Source of the DNA: Plantactinospora alkalitolerans
GTDB lineage: Bacteria > Actinomycetota > Actinomycetes > Mycobacteriales > Micromonosporaceae
DNA length: 64,000 nucleotides
Direction: 5' to 3'
Assembly: GCF_015690345.1 (NCBI RefSeq)
Contig: NZ_JADPUN010000185.1
Span: forward strand, 1 to 64,000
In this document: positions 1-8,413 of the stretch, one piece after another
How positions within the stretch are numbered: the stretch's first letter is position 1
Layout: each line of letters opens with the position of its first letter
Notes under the pieces: generated by a model
Databases searched by the model: none
What the model saw: the letters and a program-made list of their open reading frames with translations, nothing else
What the model was told of the DNA's origin: nothing
Program-made: the position numbers and the translations under genes

Positions 1-71
1 CACCTGAACTGTGGCCCGGGATCGGGCCTGCGGGTAACGCGCCTGAAACACCGTGCCCGGACGATTCGACT

Positions 72-884
72 ATGAGATCACGGCGGGTGGTGGTGGGTTG
101 CGAGTTCGTCTATGTCGCGGCGATCGATACTCCGGCCGTTCTACAGGTCGAGCCGCGGAACGCGGCACCGGTCACCCTGGAGAGCCGCGGCTGGACCAAG
201 GAGCCGGGGCTGCGGATCCGGAGCTACACCGACATCTACGGCAACCCCTGCGCGCGACTCGTCCTGCCCGCCGGCCGCTCGACGTTGCGCTATGACGCCT
301 CGGTGCTGGTCCCGGACGCGACCGAGGCGGCCGACGAAGACGCTCCGGAGCTGATGCCCGAGGAGCTTCCCGACCACGTACTCATCTACACCCTGCCCAG
401 CCGATACTGCCTGCCCGACATGCTCGGCGACGAGTCGTGGTCCCGCTTCGGCGCCATGCCGACGGGCTACTCCCGGGTGCAGGCGATCTGCGACTACGTC
501 AACAGCCACCTGACCTTCCAGTACGGCAGCAGCAGCCCGCAGTCGACGGCGGTCGACGTCAACGCCTCCGGCTTCGGGGTCTGCCGCGACTTCACCCACC
601 TGGCCATCTCCTTCTGCCGGGCGCTGAACATCCCGGCGCGGTACGTCTTCGGCTACCTGCCGGACATGGACGTGCCGCCGGACCCGGCGCCGATGGACTT
701 CGCCGCCTGGATGGAGGTCTGGCTCGGCGACCGGTGGTGGACCTTCGACCCGCGCAACAACCGCCGCCGTAAGGGCCGGGTCCTCATCGGCCAGGGTCGC
801 GACGCCTCCGACGTGGCGATGGTGACCACGTTCGGGGCGCCACTGCTGGAGTCGATGACGGTGTACGCGGAGGAGTCGACCTGA
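72..884 (+). CDS. Transglutaminase-like (papain-fold) protein, catalytic His apparently missing
   Basis: A 270-aa protein without signal peptide or membrane segment, so probably cytoplasmic. Residues 1-95 or so are a beta-rich N-terminal domain; the transglutaminase core follows, with the nucleophile Cys at residue 171 in the loop GVCRDFTHLAI and the Asp strand WWTFDPRNN. In active relatives the His sits in a DFHAW motif; here the same place reads DFAAW, so the Cys-His-Asp triad looks broken. The family contains proteases and protein-modifying enzymes; the substrate here is unknown. ATG 72 keeps the conserved VGCEFVY strand. The gene stands alone and converges on the dehydrogenase gene downstream. 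The fold is clear, the activity is doubtful. Confidence 0.8.
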   Translation: MRSRRVVVGCEFVYVAAIDTPAVLQVEPRNAAPVTLESRGWTKEPGLRIRSYTDIYGNPCARLVLPAGRSTLRYDASVLVPDATEAADEDAPELMPEELPDHVLIYTLPSRYCLPDMLGDESWSRFGAMPTGYSRVQAICDYVNSHLTFQYGSSSPQSTAVDVNASGFGVCRDFTHLAISFCRALNIPARYVFGYLPDMDVPPDPAPMDFAAWMEVWLGDRWWTFDPRNNRRRKGRVLIGQGRDASDVAMVTTFGAPLLESMTVYAEEST

Positions 885-917
885 CCGGTCCGTCAGCGCC
901 GGGGTCAGCGCCGGGAG

Positions 918-1931
918 TCAGCGTCGGGGGTCCACGTGGATCTTGGGTGCGTCGCCCCATTCCGGTCGGCGGCCGCCGGCGAGCACGGCGGCGGCCTCGT
1001 CGAGTCCGACGGTGGCGGCGACGAGCGGGCGCGGGTCGACCGCTCCGGAGGCGTACAGCTCCACCGTCCGGGGGAAGGCGCCCGAGGCACTGAGCACCCC
1101 CACCGCGGTGACGTCCTTGAGTACGAGGGTGCGGGTGTCGAGCGGGCTCGGTCGACCCGCGAGCCCGACGTACACCACCCGGCGTCCCGGCTCGACGAGG
1201 TCCGCGGCGAGCGCGGGCAGCGCGGCGGCGTTGGAGGCGTCGATCACCGCATCCCAGGGCAGTTCCGGCAGCGTCTCGCTGGTCCACACGTCACCGAAGC
1301 CGATCGACCCGGCAACACCCGGCACGGCGCCGCCGCGCCCGAGCAGGTGGACCTCGACACCGTGCGCGGCGGCGATCTGGGCGGCGAGCAGGCCGATGGT
1401 GCCCGGGCCGAGCACCAGGAGCCGCTGACCGGAGCGCAGCTCCGCCCCCTGCACGGCGCGCAGGGCGTTCCCGCCGGGCTCGACGAGGGCACCGAGCGCC
1501 GCGTCCACCGCGTCGGGCAGGACGTGCAGGGCCGTCACGGGTACGGGAACCTGTTCCGCGAGGGCTCCCGGCCAGCCGTTGCGGATGCCGATCTCGTACC
1601 GGTCGGCGCAGACGTGCTGGCGACCGCTGAGGCACCGCTGGCAGTGTCCACAACCGAGCATGGTGTCACCGGTGACCCGACGGCCTCGCCACGCCGGGTC
1701 GACACCGTCGCCGACGGAGGAGACCGTTCCGCACCACTCGTGCCCGATCCGCATCGGGTAGCGCGCCTGCCCGGTGTGCAGGTACGACATCTCCCCGGTG
1801 AAGAACTCGACGTCGGTGCCGCAGACACCGGCCCGTTCGACGTCGACGACGACCCCGCCGGGACGGGCCTCGGGTGCCGGCACGTCCTGGACCTCGGCCC
1901 TACCGGGGCCGGTGAGAACGAAGGCGCGCAT
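918..1931 (-). CDS. Zinc-dependent alcohol/sugar dehydrogenase (MDR family)
   Basis: A 337-aa medium-chain dehydrogenase that should oxidise a polyol or sugar with NAD(P). Visible are the catalytic-zinc residues in CGTD and GHEWCG, the structural-zinc loop with four Cys (CGHCQRCLSGRQHVC) and the Rossmann glycine motif GPGTIG near residue 170. The start chosen is ATG 1931 (MRAFVLTGPGR), preceded by GGAG at a 9-nt distance; the frame stays open further upstream but that extension overlaps the divergent promoter region. It is transcribed away from an IlvD/Edd dehydratase gene 164 bp away. A sugar-acid route in which this enzyme oxidises and the neighbour dehydrates is an inference; the exact substrate cannot be read from sequence. 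Confidence 0.85.
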   Translation of the reverse strand: MRAFVLTGPGRAEVQDVPAPEARPGGVVVDVERAGVCGTDVEFFTGEMSYLHTGQARYPMRIGHEWCGTVSSVGDGVDPAWRGRRVTGDTMLGCGHCQRCLSGRQHVCADRYEIGIRNGWPGALAEQVPVPVTALHVLPDAVDAALGALVEPGGNALRAVQGAELRSGQRLLVLGPGTIGLLAAQIAAAHGVEVHLLGRGGAVPGVAGSIGFGDVWTSETLPELPWDAVIDASNAAALPALAADLVEPGRRVVYVGLAGRPSPLDTRTLVLKDVTAVGVLSASGAFPRTVELYASGAVDPRPLVAATVGLDEAAAVLAGGRRPEWGDAPKIHVDPRR

Positions 1932-2095
1932 CAGCGCGCTCCGTGACGCGGGAAGGTGAGCCGGCGGAGTCCGTCGCCGGGCAGGTGGCGGCACCGGGAC
2001 GTCCGGTGGGCGAAGCCGATCCGGAACAGCGACGCTACTCCGGTACGGTACCGACATCCCAGAAGCAGGACCAGCGTTGCCACGATCGGAATCCG

Positions 2096-3811
2096 ATGCC
2101 TCAGACCCGTAGCAGCCAGTGGTACTCCGGTCAGGACCGCAACGCGTACATCCACCGCGCATGGATGCGTCGCGGCCTGCCGAACTCGGCGTTCGAGGGG
2201 CGCCCGCAGATCGCCATCGCGAACACCGCCTCGGACCTGACGCCGTGCAACAGCCACCTGGACGAGGTCGCCGAGCACGTCAAGCGGGGTGTCTGGGAGG
2301 CCGGCGGGGTCCCGCTGAACCTGCCGGTGGTCTCGCTCGGCGAGGCGCAGGTGCGGCCGACCGCGATGCTGTGGCGCAACATGGCCGCGATGGCGACCGA
2401 GGAGATGCTGCGGGCCAACCCGATCGACGGCGTGGTGCTGCTCGGCGGCTGCGACAAGACCATCCCCGCCCTGCTGATGGCGGCCGCGTCGGTCGACCTG
2501 CCCGCCGTGCTCGTTCCCGGTGGGCCGATGCTCACCGGCACCTTCCGTGGTACGCCACTGGGCTGCGGCACCGACGTGTGGCGGCTGAGCGAGGAGGTCC
2601 GCGCCGGTACGCTCAGCGAGGCGGCGTTCCTCGAGTCGGAGTCGTCGATGATCCGCAGCCGGGGGCACTGCAACACCATGGGCACCGCGTCCACGATGGC
2701 GCTGCTCGCCGAGGCGCTCGGCGCCGTACTCCCCGGAACCGCCGGGGTCCCGGCCCCGGACAGCCGGCTGCTGGCCCGCTCGCATCAGACCGGCCGGCTG
2801 ATCGTCGAGATGATCTCCGCCGACCGCCGGCCGAGTCGGGTGCTCCACGCGGGCTCGTTCCACAACGCGATCGTCGCGCTCGCCGCGATCGGCGGCTCCA
2901 CCAACGCGGTGGTCCACCTGCTCGCCATCGCCGGCCGGCTCGGGATACCCCTCACCCTGGCCGACTTCGACCGGATCGGCGCCGACGTGCCGCTGCTGGT
3001 GAACCTGCAACCGGCCGGAAAGTACCTGATGGAGGACCTGCACCGGGCCGGTGGGCTCGCCGCCGTCCTGCGCGAGGTGGTCGACCTGCTCGACCCGGAC
3101 GCGATCGACGTCACCGGCCGACCGTTCGTCGAGTCCCTCGCCGACGCGCGGATCTGGGACCCGGACGTCATCCGGACCCGCGACGCCCCGATCCGACCGG
3201 ACGCCGGGATCGCCGTGCTGTACGGCAACCTCGCCCCGAGTGGCGCCATCATCAAGCCGGCGGCCGCCAGTGCACACCTGCTGCGGCACCGTGGCCGTGC
3301 GGTGGTCTTCGACTCCGTCGAGGACCTGCACGCGCGGATCGACTCACCCGGCCTCGACGTGGACGCCGACTCCGTACTCGTGCTGCGCGGCTGCGGCCCG
3401 CGTGGTTACCCCGGCATGCCCGAGGTCGCGAACATGCCGCTGCCGACCAGACTGCTGCGGCAGGGGGTCCGGGACATGGTCCGGATCTGCGACGGCCGGA
3501 TGAGCGGCACCGCGTACGGCACCGTCGTGCTGCACGTGTCGCCCGAGGCGGCGGCCGGCGGCCCGCTCGCCCGGCTGCGTACCGGCGACCGGGTCACCCT
3601 CGACGTGGTGAACCGGCAGGTGTCGGTGGACGTACCGCAGCAGGAGTTCGACAGGCGACCGCCGTCGGCGGCCCTCGCGGGCGCGCTCGCCCGGCCCGGC
3701 CGGGGCTGGGAGAAGCTCTACGTCGACACCGTGCTCGGCGCCGAGGTCGGTGCGGATCTCGACTTCCTCGTCGGTTCCAGCGGCGACCGGGTCTCGCGCG
3801 AGTCCCACTGA
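2096..3811 (+). CDS. IlvD/Edd family dehydratase, probably sugar-acid dehydratase
   Basis: A 571-aa iron-sulfur dehydratase that removes water from a dihydroxy-acid or aldonate. The cluster cysteines are in PCNSHL, GGCDKT and HCNTMGTAST, and the family signature GRMSGTAYGT lies near residue 465. Family members include dihydroxy-acid dehydratase (valine/isoleucine synthesis) and L-arabonate or xylonate dehydratases. The length and the neighbouring sugar-type dehydrogenase favour a sugar acid, but this is inference. ATG 2096 (MPQTRSSQW) was chosen because the longer frame from 1943 runs through the divergent intergenic region. A LysR gene converges on its 3' end. Confidence 0.85.
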   Translation: MPQTRSSQWYSGQDRNAYIHRAWMRRGLPNSAFEGRPQIAIANTASDLTPCNSHLDEVAEHVKRGVWEAGGVPLNLPVVSLGEAQVRPTAMLWRNMAAMATEEMLRANPIDGVVLLGGCDKTIPALLMAAASVDLPAVLVPGGPMLTGTFRGTPLGCGTDVWRLSEEVRAGTLSEAAFLESESSMIRSRGHCNTMGTASTMALLAEALGAVLPGTAGVPAPDSRLLARSHQTGRLIVEMISADRRPSRVLHAGSFHNAIVALAAIGGSTNAVVHLLAIAGRLGIPLTLADFDRIGADVPLLVNLQPAGKYLMEDLHRAGGLAAVLREVVDLLDPDAIDVTGRPFVESLADARIWDPDVIRTRDAPIRPDAGIAVLYGNLAPSGAIIKPAAASAHLLRHRGRAVVFDSVEDLHARIDSPGLDVDADSVLVLRGCGPRGYPGMPEVANMPLPTRLLRQGVRDMVRICDGRMSGTAYGTVVLHVSPEAAAGGPLARLRTGDRVTLDVVNRQVSVDVPQQEFDRRPPSAALAGALARPGRGWEKLYVDTVLGAEVGADLDFLVGSSGDRVSRESH

Positions 3812-3855
3812 TCCGGCGCCGGACAGCGAGGACCGGCGGCGGACCGGAACGTCGG

Positions 3856-4815
3856 TCAGCCGATCGCGTCGAACAGGACCGGCCAGGGGCGGGGCGCGGC
3901 CCCGGACGGCGGCACCGGAAGCCCGGGTTCGGCCTCGGCGAGGACCTCGGCGGCGAGCTGGCCGAACATCGGCGCGGCGGGATGCGGGGCATGCCTCGGC
4001 CAGGCCGGCGAGGTGCGTTTCACCAGCGGGGTACCGGTGATCGGCCGCCAGGCGATCCGGGGCTCCCGGCGGGCGAGCGCCTCCGGCTCGACCGCGACGC
4101 CGCCACCGGCCAGCACGAGGCCGAGGAGGAACTCCGGGTTCCGCGCCGGACGTACCCGGGCCGGTACGAAGCGGTGCCGCCGGCACACGTCGAGCAGGTA
4201 CCCGTGCCAGCCGGGCGCCGTGGCGGCCGGTGCGGTGATCAGGTCGAGCCCGGCCAGCGCCGCCAGTTCGACCTGCCGGTTCCGGGCCAGCGGCGAGGTC
4301 CGGGGCAGCAACACCCCCAGGGGCACGTCGACCGTGGCGCCGAGATGCAGCCCGTCGGCGTCGACCGGATGGTGGATCAGGCCCACGTCGAGCTGCCGAT
4401 CGGTCAGCATCCGGCTCTGCTCGCCGCTGGTCAGCTCGTGCAGTTCCACGTCCAGGCCGGGCGCCCGGGCGGCGAGCCGTTCCAGCAGCTCACGCAGGAC
4501 AACCGCCGACGTTTCCGGCGGCACCCCGGCGCGGAGCACGCCCAGCGTGCCGTCCCGGACCTGCCGCATGAGGTTGCGCAGCCGTTGCTGGCCGGCGAGC
4601 AGCTCCTCGGCCTCGCCGAGCAGCAACTGACCGGCGGTGGTCAGCCGTACCTGCCGCTGGGAGCGGTCGAACAGTTCTGTCTCCAGCTCCCGTTCCAACC
4701 GCTGGATCGACTGGCTCAGCGGCGGCTGCGCCATCCCGAGCAGTTCGGCGGCCCGCCCGAAGTGCAGTTCGTGGGCGACCACCACGAAGTTCCGCAGGTG
4801 TCGGAGCAGGTCCAC
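3856..4815 (-). CDS. LysR-family transcriptional regulator
   Basis: A 319-aa LysR-type regulator. The N-terminal winged helix (residues 1-60: LRNFVVVAHELHFGRAAELL, then LSQSIQRLE) is followed by a periplasmic-binding-fold co-inducer domain. The start is GTG 4815; a TACGAT hexamer lies 6 nt upstream and there is no ribosome site, consistent with a leaderless mRNA. It is divergent from the serine hydrolase gene at 4923 with a 107-bp gap that contains a 22-bp palindrome, the usual arrangement in which a LysR protein controls itself and the divergent gene. It converges on the IlvD-like gene. Confidence 0.92.
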   Translation of the reverse strand: MDLLRHLRNFVVVAHELHFGRAAELLGMAQPPLSQSIQRLERELETELFDRSQRQVRLTTAGQLLLGEAEELLAGQQRLRNLMRQVRDGTLGVLRAGVPPETSAVVLRELLERLAARAPGLDVELHELTSGEQSRMLTDRQLDVGLIHHPVDADGLHLGATVDVPLGVLLPRTSPLARNRQVELAALAGLDLITAPAATAPGWHGYLLDVCRRHRFVPARVRPARNPEFLLGLVLAGGGVAVEPEALARREPRIAWRPITGTPLVKRTSPAWPRHAPHPAAPMFGQLAAEVLAEAEPGLPVPPSGAAPRPWPVLFDAIG

Positions 4816-4841
4816 GACGCGATCGTATGCCAGGGGCGCGT

Positions 4842-4863
4842 ACCGGCCGGTGCACCGGCCGGT
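4842..4863. promoter_or_regulatory. 22-bp perfect palindrome, likely LysR operator
   Basis: Each 11-bp half reads ACCGGCCGGTG or its complement, so the whole 22 bp is self-complementary. It sits in the middle of the 107-bp region between the divergent LysR and serine hydrolase genes, 26 bp from the LysR start and 59 bp from the hydrolase start. The position suits a LysR dimer or tetramer binding site. Confidence 0.6.
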
Positions 4864-4922
4864 CCCGTGCCGACCGTCACCAACCGCAGGTGGGTGGTCG
4901 GCGGGCCGGATACCGTGCCGGG

Positions 4923-5840
4923 ATGGCAGTGGAGGAGTTGATCGAGGGCGTCTTCGCCCGGGCCGGGGTGACCGCCAGCCTGCACGTCGTCGACATCGAC
5001 ATCGACAGCGGCGTCGTCGACACCGGCACCGGCGTCGTCGACCGGGAGGTTGCGGTCCGGGCGGACGAGCAGGTGGTGATCGCCTCGATCTTCAAGATCC
5101 TGCTGGTTCTGGAGTTCGCCCGGCAGGTCGCCGCCGGCCAACTCGATCCGGGGGAGCGCGTCCTGATCCGGGCCGCCGACCGCCTCGGCGGCTGGGGACT
5201 GGCGGGCTGCGCCGACGACGCCGAGGTGTCGTTGCGGGATCTGGCGTACTTCGCCATGTCGGTCAGCGACAACACCGCCGCCGACCTGCTGCTGCGCCGG
5301 GTGGGTGCGGACGTGTTGCCGATGCTCGCCGCCGAGCTGGGGCTGTCCCGGACCCGGATCCTCGGCGGGCCCCGGCAACTGGTCGAGACGATGCTCGCCG
5401 ACGTCGGAGCCCGGACCGAGGCGGAGTTCGCCCGGATCTTCCCGACCATGTCGGCGGAGCGGATCCGGGCGATGCGGGTCTTCGACCCGGCCCACACGAC
5501 GTCGAGCACGGCTCGGGAGATGACCCGGCTGCTCGGCCTCGTCTGGCGGAACGAGGCGGGCCCCGGCGCGGCCTGCGGGATGGTCCGGGAGTGGATGTCC
5601 CGGCAGCTCTCCTGGACCCGGCTCGCCTCCGGCTTTCCGCCCGGTGTCCGGGTCGCGGCCAAGACCGGCACGCTACCCGGGCTGCACCTGGAGGCCGGGG
5701 TCGCCGAGTATCCCGATGGCGGCCGGTACGCGATCGCGGTGTTCGCGCGCAGCGATCGGCTCGCCGTTCGCCGGATCGACGTGGACCTGGCCATGGGCGA
5801 GGCCGCCCGGGTCGCGGTGGAGGCCCTGCGCGCGGCTTAG
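4923..5840 (+). CDS. Class A beta-lactamase-like serine hydrolase without signal peptide
   Basis: A 305-aa serine hydrolase of the beta-lactamase/penicillin-binding fold. The three catalytic motifs are present in order: SIFK (SxxK, near residue 57), SDN (near residue 117) and KTG (near residue 245). Secreted class A enzymes begin with a signal peptide; this one begins MAVEELIEGV with none, so it is probably cytoplasmic and may not be a true lactamase. ATG 4923 is preceded at 6 nt by TACCGT, as for a leaderless mRNA. It is divergent from, and probably controlled by, the LysR gene. Confidence 0.85.
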   Translation: MAVEELIEGVFARAGVTASLHVVDIDIDSGVVDTGTGVVDREVAVRADEQVVIASIFKILLVLEFARQVAAGQLDPGERVLIRAADRLGGWGLAGCADDAEVSLRDLAYFAMSVSDNTAADLLLRRVGADVLPMLAAELGLSRTRILGGPRQLVETMLADVGARTEAEFARIFPTMSAERIRAMRVFDPAHTTSSTAREMTRLLGLVWRNEAGPGAACGMVREWMSRQLSWTRLASGFPPGVRVAAKTGTLPGLHLEAGVAEYPDGGRYAIAVFARSDRLAVRRIDVDLAMGEAARVAVEALRAA

Positions 5841-5920
5841 TCGTTCTCCCGCCGGGCGTTGCCGGTGCTCGTTCGAGAGGAACTGCAATCCCGGGCGGCC
5901 CAGTTCGACGGCCATGACGC

Positions 5921-5949
5921 TGGACAATGTAGGCCGATCGGCCTACCCT
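5921..5949 (+). promoter_or_regulatory. Leaderless tetR promoter with operator in the spacer
   Basis: TGGACA (5921-5926), a 17-bp spacer and TACCCT (5944-5949) precede ATG 5956 by 6 nt, so transcription should start at or next to the start codon. The perfect 18-bp palindrome GTAGGCCGATCGGCCTAC (5929-5946) fills the spacer and overlaps the -10 box, an ideal place for repression by the TetR protein encoded immediately downstream. Confidence 0.7.
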
Positions 5950-5955
5950 CAGACC

Positions 5956-6585
5956 ATGCGGCCTGAGAGTAGTCCGAGCGGACGGAAACGAAACCCGATC
6001 ATCGAGGAGGCCCGGCGGCGGCAGATCGTCGACGCCGCGATCGAGACGGTCGCCGAGGTGGGATACGCGCAGGCATCACTGGCCCGCATCGCGCAACGCG
6101 CCCAGACCAGCAAGAGCGTCGTCTCCTACCACTTCGCAGGCAAGGACGAGCTGCTGGAACAGGTGGTCACGCAGATCTACGCCGACTCCTGGGCGTTCAT
6201 CGAACCCCGGCTGGCCGCCCAGTCGAGCGCGGCCGGCAAGCTGGCCGCGTACATCGAATCGAACATCGCGTACATGCACGCGCGCCGGGCACACCTGCTG
6301 GCGGTGGTGGCCGTCGTCGGCAACCACCGCAGCGCCGACGGCCGGCTGCGATTCGAGCCCAGCGCCGACGAGTCGGTGCTGACGCTCCTCGGCGAGATCC
6401 TGCGCACCGGGCAACGCGACGGGGAGTTCCGGGACTTCGACCCTCGGCTCGTCGCGGTGACCGTCAGTCAGGCGATCATCGGCGTGCTCGGCGCTTGGGT
6501 GGCGGACCCGACGGTCGACCCGACCTCGTACGCCGCCGAACTGGTCACCCTGTTCGACCGGGCCACCCGAAGCCAGGGGGACTGA
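5956..6585 (+). CDS. TetR-family transcriptional regulator
   Basis: A 209-aa TetR-type repressor. The helix-turn-helix is at about residues 20-65 (IVDAAIETVAEVGYAQASLA, then SKSVVSYHFAGKDELL); the remaining helical part is the ligand-binding and dimer domain. ATG 5956 is preferred over upstream in-frame starts because a good promoter with an internal palindrome lies directly before it. The gene is separated by 1 bp from the next gene, with which it forms an operon, so its ligand or target is probably linked to that protein. Confidence 0.92.
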   Translation: MRPESSPSGRKRNPIIEEARRRQIVDAAIETVAEVGYAQASLARIAQRAQTSKSVVSYHFAGKDELLEQVVTQIYADSWAFIEPRLAAQSSAAGKLAAYIESNIAYMHARRAHLLAVVAVVGNHRSADGRLRFEPSADESVLTLLGEILRTGQRDGEFRDFDPRLVAVTVSQAIIGVLGAWVADPTVDPTSYAAELVTLFDRATRSQGD

Positions 6586-6586
6586 C

Positions 6587-7600
6587 ATGAGCCTGACCTA
6601 CCGAGGCGTCAACTACGACACCGGCACCAACTACGGAGCCGGCGGCGCGCTGTCCCGCGACCTGTGGCGACCGGAACTGGTCCGGCGGGAGATCCAGGCC
6701 ATCCGGAACGAGTTGCACTGCGACTCCGTCGGCATCTTCGGCACCGACCTCGACCGGCTCGTACAGGCGGCGACGATCGGGCTGGAACACGGCCTGCACG
6801 TGTGGCTGCAACCCCGGCTGGTCGACGCGGACCCGCAGCGGATGCTCGACCACCTCGCCGAGGCGGCCGGCGCCGCCGAGGATCTGAGGCGGCAGTACTG
6901 CACGGTGACGCTCAACGTCGGCTGCGAGCTGACCATATTTTCCGCCGGCATCATCCCCGGCGCCACCTACCGCGAGCGTGGGGCCCGACTGGCCTCACCC
7001 CGGACCTGGCCGCTGCTGCCCTGGTACAACCGCAGGCTCAACTCGCTGCTGGCCCGAGCCGCCACGGTCGCCAGGTCCTCCTTCCACGGCCGGCTCACCT
7101 ACGGCGCGGGTCTCTGGGAACAGGTCGACTGGCGTCCGTTCGACATCGTCGGCCTGGACTACTACCGGGTCCGGTTCAACCGGCGGCGGTACGCGGCGAA
7201 CCTGCGCAGGCACCTCCGGCACGGCAAACCGGTGGTCGTCGTGGAGTTCGGCTGCGCCAGCTTCGCCGACGCGGTCGAGAAGGGGCCCGCCGCACACGAG
7301 ATCATCGACTGGAGCGGCGACGTCCCCGAGATCAGCGGCGGTCACCAGCGGAACGAAGAGGTCCAGGCGGAGCAGCTCGGGGAGCTGATCGACATCTACG
7401 AGGCGGCGGGCGTCGACGGCGCGTTCGTCTTCGAATTCATCGAGCCGAGCCACCCCCACTCCGACGATCCCCGCCGGGACCTGGACATGGCCGGCTACGG
7501 CATCGTCAAGGTTCTTCCCGGCCAGGAGCCGGAGACGTACCGCTGGGAGCCGAAGGCCGCGTTCCACACCGTCGCCCAGCGCTACGCGGCCGGCGACTGA
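6587..7600 (+). CDS. TIM-barrel glycosidase-like protein of unknown function
   Basis: A 337-aa protein starting MSLTYRGVNYDTGTNYG, with an AGGGGG ribosome site inside the tetR end. The alternating strand/helix pattern, the WYNRRLNSLL region and the late VVVEFGC and AFVFEFIEPSHPH segments (two Glu at strand ends) look like a TIM-barrel glycoside hydrolase. I recall relatives being labelled abortive infection protein in actinomycete annotations, but nothing here supports a phage-defence role. There is no signal peptide. It follows tetR by 1 bp and is probably controlled through the palindrome at 5929-5946. Function is unassigned. Confidence 0.6.
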   Translation: MSLTYRGVNYDTGTNYGAGGALSRDLWRPELVRREIQAIRNELHCDSVGIFGTDLDRLVQAATIGLEHGLHVWLQPRLVDADPQRMLDHLAEAAGAAEDLRRQYCTVTLNVGCELTIFSAGIIPGATYRERGARLASPRTWPLLPWYNRRLNSLLARAATVARSSFHGRLTYGAGLWEQVDWRPFDIVGLDYYRVRFNRRRYAANLRRHLRHGKPVVVVEFGCASFADAVEKGPAAHEIIDWSGDVPEISGGHQRNEEVQAEQLGELIDIYEAAGVDGAFVFEFIEPSHPHSDDPRRDLDMAGYGIVKVLPGQEPETYRWEPKAAFHTVAQRYAAGD

Positions 7601-7673
7601 CCGGGCCGGCAGGTCGGGTGCTCATTCGCCGGACCGGGGCACGGCCGCCGTGGCGGGCGGTTTCAGGCGGCCG

Positions 7674-8312
7674 TCAGCCCGCCTCGACACCCAGATGCGT
7701 ACGGTGATGCCGGGGAGCGTCGATCTCGTCGAGCAGGACGATGGCGAAGTCCGGGTAGGTGATCCGGCTGGCCGCGTCGGCCGGAACCGTGCGGTACCGG
7801 CCGGTGCGCGGGCCGCCGTGGTCGAAGTCGCCGGCCGGGCTGACGATCAGCCAGTCCAGTCCGGTGGTCGCGCTGCTGAGCACCGCCGCCCCGGCCGCGT
7901 GCCCGAGGAAGAACGAGCGGTACTCCTGCGGGTAACCGGGCGTGTCCATCAGAGCCACCCCGGAGGGGTCCGCCAGCAGCGAGGCCAGGCCGACCACGAC
8001 CAGCCGGTCCACGCCGGCCTTCGGCAACCCGTCGACCAGGGCACGGGCGGCGCCGGTGAAGAACGCGCCGGGTTCCGCGCCGGCATCGTAGACGGCGCTG
8101 ATCGCGGCATCGTGGCCGTCGGCGAGCCGGGCGACACCAGCCGGATCCGTGACGTCGCCGGCTTCGACGTGTACGCCGTCGGCGGACACCAGTTCGGGGT
8201 GACGGGCCGGATCACGCACGACGGCGGTGACCCGATGGCCCCGCCGACGCGCCTCCGCCACGGCCGTACGCCCGGCCCTGCCACCCGCACCGAAGACCAC
8301 GATCCTGCTCAT
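7674..8312 (-). CDS. NAD(P)-binding atypical SDR family oxidoreductase
   Basis: A 212-aa protein of the NAD(P)H-binding, NmrA/YwnB-like short-chain group. The nucleotide motif is VVFGAGGRAGR at residues 4-14 and the conserved segment VDRLVVVGLASLL follows near residue 100. It lacks the classical YxxxK of SDR enzymes, as usual for this subgroup, so redox sensing or reduction of a small substrate are both possible. ATG 8312 has the ribosome site GAGGTGG. It is divergent from an HxlR regulator gene and an operator-like palindrome lies between them. Confidence 0.8.
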   Translation of the reverse strand: MSRIVVFGAGGRAGRTAVAEARRRGHRVTAVVRDPARHPELVSADGVHVEAGDVTDPAGVARLADGHDAAISAVYDAGAEPGAFFTGAARALVDGLPKAGVDRLVVVGLASLLADPSGVALMDTPGYPQEYRSFFLGHAAGAAVLSSATTGLDWLIVSPAGDFDHGGPRTGRYRTVPADAASRITYPDFAIVLLDEIDAPRHHRTHLGVEAG

Positions 8313-8379
8313 CCGACCACCTCGCCGTCCGGGCCGGGCCCGATCGCCCGGCGTTGTCCGAGACGGTAGCCAGGCGGAT

Positions 8380-8397
8380 GGTTACCGATCGGATACC
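8380..8397. promoter_or_regulatory. Operator-like palindrome between SDR and HxlR genes
   Basis: GGTTACCGATCGGATACC is an 18-bp near-perfect palindrome; only the pair at positions 4 and 5 of each half breaks symmetry. It lies just upstream of the TACGGT -10 box (8401-8406) of the HxlR gene and between the divergent starts, a fitting site for HxlR binding. Confidence 0.5.
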
Positions 8398-8413
8398 AGT
8401 TACGGTTGGGGAC

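Noticed and set aside
1709-1732. Sequence shared with 14151-14168 (GCCGACGGAGGAGACCGT), possibly a dispersed repeat.
   Set aside because: The copy at 1713 is inside a coding region and only 18 bp match; likely chance in GC-rich DNA.
2119-4941. Very long plus-strand frame (about 940 codons) and several long antisense frames in this region.
   Set aside because: Arg/Pro/Ala/Gly-rich composition and overlap with clear IlvD-like and LysR genes mark them as shadows of codon bias.
6587-7600. Phage abortive-infection function for the TIM-barrel protein.
   Set aside because: The label is only a remembered database name; context (TetR operon) and motifs point to a glycosidase-like protein instead.
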